64,000 bases of DNA. Origin: Isochrysis galbana. Lineage: Eukaryota > Haptophyta > Isochrysidales > Isochrysidaceae. The DNA lies in assembly GCA_018136815.1 (NCBI GenBank), contig CM030941.1, positions 3,925,559 to 3,989,558 on the forward strand, given 5' to 3'. Below are positions 55,370 to 64,000 of the stretch, in pieces (positions within the stretch are counted from its first letter, which is position 1; each line of letters opens with the position of its first letter). Under the pieces are notes generated by a model. It was not told the origin of the DNA and searched no databases. It worked only from the letters and a program-made list of their open reading frames with translations. The translations under genes were made by a program, and so were the position numbers.

Positions 55370-56643
55370 ATGCCCACGCGCCCCTTCACAGTGCAAGAGG
55401 TGGAGGATGCTCGCCTCGCCCTAGCCCTGCAGGTGTGCATTGCGAGGTGGAGACGGCGCAGGCAGAGGGGATTGGACGGCTCGGGACTGCGCGCCACGGC
55501 GCGACCGCGTGCGATCGAGGCAGCGCTCCTCGTCTTTGCCGCAGAGCCGTTGGTGCGCGTCACGCGCTCGCGCATTGGGCCAGAGCGGCTGTCGCTCGCT
55601 CGGCTGGCGCGAGAGTCAGCGGCCGCGGGCGGCAGCGACGAGGTACTGATGCGTGACATTTACGCGCGCTTCGGTATCCGGCTGGCCGATCTGCCGCGAT
55701 TCATCGAAGCACTGCAGCTCCCGCCTGGCTTTCGGCTTCGCGGAGGGCATGTCTTCAGCGGAGAAGAGGCCGCTCTCATAACCCTGCGGCGCTTCAGGAC
55801 CGCAGGTGTGTGCATCACGTCACCTGTTTACACACTCTCTCTCCCTCTCCTCATCCCAACCTCGCCGTACACTTCTGTGCAGGGAGTGCGACTACGCTGT
55901 CTTGGGAGTGCGGGCGAAGCGAGGCGGCCATCTCGGAGGCGCACACGACCGTAGTGACCCACATTCACAATAAGTTCCCCCACCTGGTGGACTCGCGGAG
56001 TTTTTCATCGTTTGTCCCCTTGTTTTCACTTTTTGCCTCTGCGTTTCTTTCCGTGGGGGTCCCAGTGCCGAACCTCGTGGGGTTTGTTGATGGCAAGCTG
56101 TGGGAGACCGCACGGCCTGTGCGTGGTCAACAATTCTATTATTCAGGCCACAAGAGGTGTCATGGGGTGAAGATTCAGGGTCTAGTCTTCCCTAATGGCA
56201 TACAGCCTTGGCCTTTCGGCCCTGTGCACGGCTCACGACACGACTCCTTTTTGTGCCGGCAGTCGGGGTTGTTGCACATAATGCGTCTGTGCTGCGGTGC
56301 TGGCCAAACGTACTGCTTGTTCGGCGACTCGGCGTATCCACAATCGGCCTACCTTTACAGGATCTACCGCGGCGTGCTTGCACCATGGCAGGCTCATTTC
56401 AACAAAGCTATGAGCCCATTTCGGGTGAGCGTCGAGTGGGGGTTCGGCAAGATTGCCAAGCTGTGGCCGTGGATAGACGTTGGCAAAGCGCAGCAACCTT
56501 TGCGGCGTGACTTGGGAAACTACCTGCGCGTTGCAAATGTGTTCACTAACATGCACACCTGCTTGTACGGCTCCATCGTCAATGCCAAGTTTCACCTTCC
56601 CCCGCCTTCGTTAGAGGCTTACATGGCCGGCGGCCCGTACTAA
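55370..56643 (+). CDS. PIF/Harbinger-type (HARBI1-like) transposase, two exons
   Basis: Exon 1 is 55370-55805 and exon 2 55883-56643. The 77-bp intron (GTGTGT...TGCAG) is in phase 1. Length 398 residues. The N-terminal helical part (DIYARFGIRLADLPRFIEAL, then SGEEAALITLRRF) is followed by the DDE_Tnp_4 nuclease fold: GFVDGKLW with the first Asp, SGHKRCHGVKIQGLVFPNG, GSRHDSFLCRQSGLL with the second Asp, GDSAYP, and SVEWGFGKI with the Glu. All three catalytic acids are present and there is no internal stop, so it may be active or domesticated. Terminal inverted repeats were not found. A Myb/SANT-like gene lies 1.6 kb downstream in convergent orientation, the usual second protein of this superfamily. 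Confidence 0.88.
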
Positions 56644-58197
56644 GGCTACGCATGTGATTGATACCAAGCTATATAAATATCTAGTAGCTGGTACCCAGGT
56701 ATCTAGATATTAGAGCTATCTATGTACATCTATAGCTCTGAACATCAAGGTAGCGCAGGGCTCGTATCTCGGGGTGCATTGTCCGAGAGTAAGTCAGAGA
56801 AAGAGCGAGAGAGATGGTCGGAGAAGGGGGGTGTAGGGGGAGAGAGGGGCAAGCAGAAGCAAGTACGAGAGAAAATCCATCTGGATAGTAGATTTCCTCT
56901 AGACCCTCACTCATATCTAGATAGGAGACATCGGGGGATGGAGGCGGTGAAGGACGAGGGGGACGCCCCCTCCTCCCTCCCTCCCTCTCCCTCTCTCCCT
57001 GCCTCAGTGTGGAGGCAACTTGTTCAGCGTGTGGCGTGTGGAGTCAACGTGCGTGTTCAGTGTGGCGTCACCTTAGTCAACTTGTTCAGGGTAGAGTCCA
57101 CATGTTCAGTGTGTGGGTGGTAGCATATATGCATACTGCCTGGGGCCCCACGTCGATGAATCTTCTCCAGAAGTGGATGGGGCAGTGCGTACGAAAGAGG
57201 CCGCCGCCTTAAGCCGCCGATTTCGTGCTCGCTTTGGATCCAAAGGGTGTTCTTGTCTCCACGTTTCGCTCGCTATGTTCCGTTGCTTCTTGTTCCGATT
57301 CTGACCTCTGGTCAGCCCAGGTCCCAGGTCTCTCTTTCCAGGTTCACCGCTCGACTTCAAACTATAACAATAGTTTTGTGACCACCGGATCGATATATGC
57401 GAAGGTAAGGAAGGGGCAAAATCGACGGTAGACGGTAGGCGCGGCGGGTAGAGGCAGAGGAAGAGGGAGGGATGGAATGGCGGTCTTAACCACCTCCGCC
57501 TCTGCGGAGGAAGGAGAAGGAGGAAGGAAGGCGATAGGACGAGAACGGGCTTGGGCGAGGACGAGCGCGAGGACGGGGTTGACATGGCGGCGTGGGTAGT
57601 TGGCGCAGGCGTCGAATAGCTCGTGCATTGATCATTGATTGCGTGCATGTGCTGAAGACAAGGAACTTGAAACATGAAAATGCGAAAACGTTATTTATTA
57701 GCTGCCGTCCTGAACAAATTAAAGATTAGAATTAGAATACTACCTCCGTTCCAAAACTCAGGACTCAGGATCCAGGGAAATGTCTCTAAGAGGGGGTTAC
57801 AATATGAAATTCGAATGATCGAGACATGTTGCGGGTACATTGGGGCGTATGCCAGATGCGATGGAAGAGAAGACAGCATGACGGAAACAAAAGAAATGAT
57901 GAGTTTTCATTTCATCAAGGTGCGAAAAGTTGCGCGCAGCGCGAACCGGCGCGGGTGGCTGGCTGCCGCGCTTTGGCCTCCTGGCCCTGAGGAGGCAAAG
58001 GAGTTGGTTCGAGAGAGTGCTCCATGAACACGCTTATAACATCACCTTGGCGTAGGCATTTGTTTGACACCAAGCGCCAAGCGCTGGGTGTTGGCAAAGA
58101 TTGTGGAGGTAGATGGTGGGAATGAGTGTATGATTTGCCGCACGGAGCGTTCGTTCTGACAATGAATAGAGTGCGTATGCTTGTCGCATTGGCTCAT
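56644..58197. other. Stretch between the Harbinger transposase and Myb-like genes
   Basis: An AT-rich patch with TATCTAGATA motifs just after the transposase stop, purine-rich DNA at 56790-57000, and GTTCAG/GTGTGG tandem-like repeats near 57010-57115. AACTATAACAATAGTTTT at 57359, inverted, is the LINE 5' signature. No supported gene. Confidence 0.45.
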
Positions 58198-58919
58198 CTA
58201 GGCGTAGCCGCATACTAATGACCTTACAAGAGCCATGATCTCTTCATCCGTCAGAGTCTGGTGCATTGACTGTGCCGCTGCGTTTTGTGATGTGCTCGCT
58301 GCGCGCTCGGCCTCCTTCTCGAGCGCACGGCGAGCTGCCTTGTCTGTTGCGCACTTCATAAGTGCTGCAACCTGCACGATGAGGTTGTCCAACTCGGTGT
58401 ACTTCTCGTTCTTGGTGTCCTCTGTATTCGTCGGGTGATCACACTCAATTGGCTCACGCTGCTCCTGGCCTTGGGTGAAGAGGTGCTTCGCCCCCTGTGA
58501 TTCACGCAGACGCGAATGGTAGGTAGGTGGGAGGGGGAACCCTCTGCGCTCGCTCGTCGCAGCGTCAGCCTCACTGTTATGCAATTTGGAACATGGGGGC
58601 AGGGACAGGCACTCACCGTGACCCACTTCTTCACGGAGGTCAACACAGACGCGTAGGGGGCAGGGAACTCGTCGAGGTGCCTGAACTCTGTGAAGGCCTC
58701 GTGCGCGAGCAGCTCGTGAAGGATGCCGTTGTGCTTGTTGGTCCAGATGTGCGCCTGCGTCAACCTTTGCCTGCCCCCGCCATCTCCGCCACCCACGCCG
58801 TCCTTGAAGGTCGAGAAAGCCTTGTCGCCCACGGACATGATCTGCGCGAGCAGCGCCACCTTCCTCTCCTCGGTCCAGTCCATCTTCTTCCTTCGCGACT
58901 CGTTCGTGGTATCCTGCAT
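58198..58919 (-). CDS. Myb/SANT-like DNA-binding protein, two exons proposed
   Basis: Exon 1 is 58919-58617 and exon 2 58494-58198, with intron 58495-58616 (GTGAGT...TCACAG, phase 0). Length 199 residues. The N-terminal 100 residues have the three-helix pattern of Myb/SANT-like proteins: DWTEERKVALLAQIMSVGDKAF, HIWTNKHNGILHELLAH and VLTSVKKWV (pieces in order). The C-terminal half is acidic then helical (ALMKCATDKAARRALEKEAE). PIF/Harbinger transposons encode such a protein to bring the transposase to DNA, and the nearest gene is such a transposase. The domain call is from pattern only. An AG just before GATACCACG could be an acceptor, so an upstream exon is possible. Confidence 0.5.
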
Positions 58920-59572
58920 GCGTGGCAGGCGGCGGGAGCCATGAGCAATGCCACCACAAAGTGCGCGTGGGCACCTGCGCAGCTCCGCAATTCGGGAGAG
59001 CGCAGAGCGCCAGCGGCAGGGACGAGCGGCCAGCAGAGGAGCTCACCGCCATCGCTCAGGAGAAGAAAAAAGGCAAAAAAACCAGTGGCGCAAACCACCG
59101 GGGACTTTTCTTCGCGCCCGGGAGCGAAGATAAGAAAACTGGCTCCGCCGTTGTTTTTCTTTCGCGGTTCGTCGTTAAACCGAGATGAAACCCAAGTGAA
59201 ACCCCTACGACAACCCCCGATTCCTTCACTCGGATCACTCGTACTCACAGCTCCGACCACAACCTGGCATGGCACACTCCGGTCAGTCACAGCTTCTTAT
59301 AGTTACACGCTAGCATTATTGCTTTTGTTGTTGTGCAGAATGGTGAGTGGAATTTGGCCCCGAGACGATTAGCGCCCATACGTTGATGTCACGGCTTACG
59401 TGAACGATTGGCGACTAACCACGGGCCAATCGAAAGTGCACATCGGCGGTTCCGCGCGCCAAAACGAGTTGTTGGACTGCCATATACACCCAGCAGCACA
59501 CCTATGGGTGCAATCCGCCTCCTTGGAGAATGGTGCTCCACGCGGGGACGGACATGCGCGCCGTGCGTCGGG
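58920..59572. other. Intergenic stretch
   Basis: Possible 5' flank of the Myb-like gene; nothing else recognised. Confidence 0.35.
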
Positions 59573-60869
59573 CTACACCGGCTTGTAGCATAACCTTCCT
59601 GATATTGTTGCTGTGTGCTTGGCCATTAGGTGTTCGCCCGCGGTGCAAGACTCATACTTGGCTTTCCCAGTGGCTTGGTCCCGGCATGTTGGGATACAAT
59701 CGACAACTGCGTCGGGATTGATGTTGCAAAAGTAGGCGATCGATCGTCGTGCAACTCGACCTGCTTGTTCCTATTGGGCAAATATGAAGGCAGCTGCACA
59801 AGTGAGGCGCACCTGGATCATGCGCTTGTTGCAGGCGAAATGCAAGCGTTCTTCGCACCACGTCGTGATACGGAGCATTATCGCATCGCCTGCGTGCGGC
59901 AGAGCGAGTAGTATCGCCTGTGTGCGGCAGAGCACCTGTGGCGGGTTGATGACTCGGTGGGGCGTAGAGAGCCACCGATCATTCGTCCAGCGTGCCATCA
60001 AGTCACCCAGGTTGATCACGAAGGCATCCTCCTCGCCGACGTTCACGTCGATCCACTCGCCATTTGTACCCATCACTTGTAGTCCCTCGGGCGAGTCGCC
60101 GCCCAGCCTCAAGATGGTCAGCGACCCATAGTCGGTGTGCATTGAAGCACGAACCTAGGAGAAGGCGTTCGCGCACACGTAAAATCTCGTCAGAATGCGC
60201 TGTGAACAGCATCACCTGAGCATGGGCCGCGCCGAACACCTGGCCTGGCTTTGCCTCCTGCGCCGGATAGTTGATCATCCGCACGACGTTTCGGTGCCGA
60301 TCAATGCGAGAGGCGAACCAGTCGGGCGGCAGGCCTAGTGCAATTGCGCAGACGTGGTAGAGCCGCAAGGAGAGCCGCTCGAGGTGGCGGTAATAGTCCT
60401 CTAGGTCGCGGCGTAAAGGCTCGGGGAAGGACTCGGGCCAGCGAACGGGCGGCACGTCCGCGCCGTCGGAAGGCCCGAGACAGATGTTGAACATCTCCTT
60501 GATGTCTCCAGGCGCGCAGCTCTCGCCGAGCGACGCCTCGAGGTTCTCGGTGCCCATGGCCTGGTAGCCGTAGGGGTAGTCGTGCGTCATCGCCGCACGT
60601 GCTTTGTCTTCAAGCGGTAGTCTGAACAGCGCATCCGCCGCCGTCCACGCGCGCTTGACCACGGAAGCAGGCACGCCGTGGTCCACGACAGTCGCGAAGC
60701 CCACCTCGCTGCACGCAGCGCCCCAAGCAGCCCCGGTGGCTCGCTGCGCGGCGTCGGACCCGGCACCGACGAACGGGGCGAGTGAGATGCGGGGGATCTC
60801 GCGCGCCGGCTCTGCACCCGCCCGCCCGCGCCGCTGAGCGAGCAGAGACGCCTCGGCGGCTGAGGCCAT
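59573..60869 (-). CDS. Isopenicillin-N-synthase-like Fe(II)/2-oxoglutarate oxygenase, three exons
   Basis: Exons 60869-60216, 60154-59936 and 59770-59573. Introns are 60155-60215 (61 bp, GTGATG...CCTAG) and 59771-59935 (165 bp, GTGCTC...AATAG), both in phase 0. Length 356 residues. The N-terminal DIOX_N-type region includes [24 protein letters not shown] and [11 protein letters not shown]. The core has [11 protein letters not shown] with His and Asp ligands, [25 protein letters not shown] with the second His, and [14 protein letters not shown] with the co-substrate-binding Arg and Ser. The end, [20 protein letters not shown], is also family-typical. This superfamily includes IPNS, plant hormone and flavonoid oxidases and fungal enzymes. 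There is no NRPS nearby, so beta-lactam synthesis should not be inferred. The start is the first ATG in frame. Confidence 0.92.
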
Positions 60870-61738
60870 CGACGCGCCGACGCTCGCGCCGCCCGCAGAG
60901 GGACCGCCGGCCAACGGTCAACCCGTCCGAAACCAAAAAAAAATCACTCCATCTATTTCTATGAAGGGAGTCCTCCGGTAGCATTTATTTATTAAAAGCA
61001 TATCAAGCGTAATGAAACTCATCGTTGACTTTATCGCTCCCGCCGGTAATAAGGAGTGCTAAAAGCTAAAGGCTGAGTAGCTGTAGGAGTAGTGAAGACT
61101 CAATTCAGGCGATTCAGGCTATCTTGAATCTATTTTCTTTCTGCATCACTATCACATTGTCACGCACCGGCCTCTCTCCGTAGAGGGAACGGCATAATGG
61201 CACAACGTGCGTGCGTTACTTCTGACGCCACGTTTTCAGGGTAGCACTGAATAAAATGTCGGTGGGGGGCGGGGGGCGGGGGGGGAGCGCCTCACCGTTG
61301 GGGGGGAAACGCAGCGGTGAGAGCACGCAGGCAACCCATAGTTGGCGGAATACGGCTTCGGCATCACAGGCGAGCCCACAACACGCCCGATGGCTCGGAG
61401 GCACGTGGCCGAAGCTTCCTGCCGTCTCTGCTTGTCACCACAAGCACCGGCAACTCGAGCCGCCCGACGAGATGAGAGCGCGTACTCTCAACCCCTTGGC
61501 TCGCGCTGACCCGGAGGACCAATTGTGTTGCTGGACTATCCGAGTTGGCACTCATCGTTGTTGGATGCAATGTTACAGGGCTTGGGCGTCGGAGCCCTGG
61601 CCTTGAACAGCAAGCGCACGCTCATGGGTGTCGGAATGGCCAACTGGTGGCTGTGGGAGCGAGGTAGCTTGCCTTGGCTAGTCGGGAACCCCGTACTGCA
61701 ACGTGTGTGAGTGACTGCGAAACGGCCGCAGCGGCACT
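60870..61738. other. Intergenic stretch between the oxygenase and Psf1 genes
   Basis: An A run at 60936 and a G run near 61270-61285. No gene seen. Confidence 0.45.
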
Positions 61739-62594
61739 CTACAAGGAGTGTTCAAGCAAGCCTTGCCTGATGAGGTGCTCGATGTCTCCGCGCCGCAAGA
61801 CCGTGTGATCACCTCGTTTGAGCTCGAGCGCCTGCCCCGATTCGGGCCCGATGAACCTGATGGCGCGGGATGTGGCGTGCTTGCTTCTCAATGGCGAGAA
61901 GAGGCACGAGCTTCAGCATGCAGGAAGCTGGGGCGGGTCCTCGCTCGAGGAGGACATGACGTGTGAGGCTGTCGCCGCGCGGCGATCGTGTGCGGTAAGG
62001 TCGACAGGGGGAGAACTCACTGGCCTATGTCCTGCAACACGTTGACTCTGATGTACAGGTCCTCGGGCGGCTGGTAATCGCGCGTGAGCTCGAGATCGTA
62101 CGCCATTTGGAACTCTCCCAGCAGCTCGCTGAACCTGCGGAGGACGAGGCGGAGGCGGAGCCGAGCGAATCGACTGGGCTCATTCGCACGGTGCGGCACG
62201 CTCGTCGAATGAATCAGCCGCGCGGTGACGAGCGGCATGCAGCGCACCTCTCGGAGTATCGGACCTCATTGGGCGAGAGCATGGCCTTGTTCTCCTCGGG
62301 CAGTACTCCGGCGACGTCCCATCGTAGCGCCTCGATGCGCTCCATCCTGCACCGCAAGTAGGCGAGCAGGCATCGCTGCAGCCTGGCGAGCGTGAGCATG
62401 TAGACTCTGGGGCCGAGGAGAGCAGTGAGAGAGCCATCGAAGCCCTCTGCGAGCTGCAGCTGGCTTCCTCTGCGGTAGAGCTCGCTGATCTTGGAGACGA
62501 CGGTCGAGACCTTCTCGGGCTGGGCGGGAGGCAGCCACGCCGCCTTCTCCACCTCCCTCAGCAGCTCGACCGCTTCCTTGGTCCAAGTGTCCAT
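61739..62594 (-). CDS. PSF1: GINS complex subunit Psf1, three exons
   Basis: Core subunit of the GINS part of the CMG replicative helicase; acts at nuclear replication origins and forks. Exons 62594-62248, 62134-62021 and 61856-61739. Introns are 62135-62247 (GTGCGC...CGCAG) and 61857-62020 (GTGAGT...ATCAG), both in phase 2. Length 192 residues, close to the human protein's 196. The N-terminus MDTWTKEAVELLREVEK is typical. The A domain has LARLQRCLLAYLRCRMERI and ALRWDVAGVLP. The linker and B domain follow: YDLELTRDYQPPEDLYIRV, then VLQDIGQFIGPESGQ, and the end HLIRQGLLEHSL. Every splice restores the family pattern. GA/CT-rich DNA begins about 50 bp upstream, followed by a divergent F-box gene. 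Confidence 0.95.
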
Positions 62595-62639
62595 CAGTGC
62601 CAGCCAGCCACCCACTCTCTCCCGCGCTTCCGCCACCCA

Positions 62640-63460
<821 letters not shown>

Positions 63461-63699
63461 AAAGGGTCTCACCACGAGGGAGAAGGCACGGGCGAGATGA
63501 GAGGGGAAAACAGGTCGGAGAGAAGAAGAGTGGGGTGGGAGATGAGAGAAGACTGAATGGAGAGAAGAAGGGAGTAGCAGAAGAGGAGAAGGGGGAGAGA
63601 TAGAGGATAAAGTCGGAGAAGCAGAGAAGAGAGTGGATGATGGAGCGGGGGGGTGGCGAGAGAGGGAAGTCAGCGAGAGAGGGAAGAGAGGAGGAGGAG

Positions 63700-64000
63700 A
63701 TGGCGCGAGCGGCCGAGGCGGTGCTGCTGAGCGAGGACCTTCTGGGCCGAGTGCTCGACCTGTGCAGATGCGGCCGCACTCCTCACCTCGACGTCCAAAC
63801 GCTCTGCACCGCTCGTCTCGTATGCTCTCTCTGGGAAGCCGTGGTGGCTCTCTCTCTCTCTCACGCTCACGCGCTCAGCCTGAGGCTCGCAACAGCTCCT
63901 GCTCTGGCTCGGCTGGTGCGCCGCGCAGGAGGGGGAAGCGGGATATGCGCGCGACACCTCCGACTCACTGGACCTTCCTCCAACGCTGACGGCGCGCTCG
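63700..64000 (+). CDS. F-box protein, N-terminal part (continues past the window)
   Basis: Open from ATG at 63700 to the last base. Residues about 8-50 fit an F-box: LLSEDLLGRVLDLC, then LCTARLVCSLWEAVV. The following ALSLRLATAPALARLV and ARHLRLTG suggest the start of leucine-rich repeats, as in SCF substrate receptors. The second CT run inside the frame is short and coding-compatible. Too little is visible to name it. Confidence 0.6.
   Translation, partial: MARAAEAVLLSEDLLGRVLDLCRCGRTPHLDVQTLCTARLVCSLWEAVVALSLSHAHALSLRLATAPALARLVRRAGGGSGICARHLRLTGPSSNADGAL

Noticed and set aside
59573-60869. Beta-lactam biosynthesis cluster
   Set aside because: Only an IPNS-like oxygenase fold is present; no peptide synthetase or acyltransferase in the window, and the superfamily is functionally diverse.

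Overview
This is nuclear DNA of a GC-rich eukaryotic microbe. The evidence is spliceosomal introns in most genes, long TTAGGG-type telomeric arrays (read here as CCCTAA), many GA/CT microsatellites, several superfamilies of DNA transposons and retrotransposons, and eukaryote-only proteins (GINS subunit, F-box, FHA, RING/IBR). A proline-rich membrane protein with repeated Cys/His-Trp ectodomain modules, an isopenicillin-N-synthase-like oxygenase and a single-domain voltage-gated channel point towards a unicellular alga or related protist. The lineage cannot be fixed from the sequence alone. Almost every intron I could reconstruct starts with GTG, often GTGCGC.

Layout. 0-1.8 kb: a one-domain voltage-gated cation channel. 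2.8-8 kb: dispersed repeats, a deleted Ty3-type retroelement and a LINE fragment. 8.7-10.8 kb: an F-box/BACK/FHA protein. 11-16.3 kb: low-complexity DNA and broken LINE copies. 16.6-18 kb: a coiled-coil protein. 20.3-24.8 kb: a 1503-residue ankyrin-kinase-RING/IBR protein. 26-27 kb: a LINE 3' end. 27.5-30.5 kb: a large orphan gene. 30.9-35.2 kb: short TIR elements, LINE ORF1 and a hAT-like gene. 36.1-37.7 kb: an orphan gene cut by a 100-N gap. Immediately after the gap comes about 950 bp of clean telomeric repeat that decays into variant repeats. The right part therefore looks like a chromosome end joined to an unrelated contig end.

Right part. 40-41.2 kb: a truncated hAT-like gene and a LINE tail. 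41.5-43.7 kb: a four-exon aspartyl/asparaginyl beta-hydroxylase. 44.2-45.2 kb: a non-autonomous element with 21-bp TIRs and a perfect 8-bp target duplication. 47.2-48.8 kb: a palindromic repeat cluster and an MgtE/SLC41 Mg2+ transporter. 49.2-51.8 kb: a patchwork of LINE, PiggyBac-like and repeat fragments. 52-54.3 kb: a five-exon proline-rich membrane protein. 55.4-58.9 kb: a Harbinger-type transposase gene facing a Myb/SANT-like gene. 59.6-60.9 kb: a 2-oxoglutarate/IPNS-like oxygenase. 61.7-62.6 kb: GINS subunit Psf1. 63.7 kb to the end: the start of an F-box gene.

Housekeeping genes (Psf1, MgtE, AspH, channel) are interspersed with dense mobile DNA. There is no operon-like organisation; neighbouring genes share no obvious pathway, apart from the Harbinger transposase/Myb pair. 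Exon models are manual: each splice site was chosen by GT...AG, reading phase and family homology.
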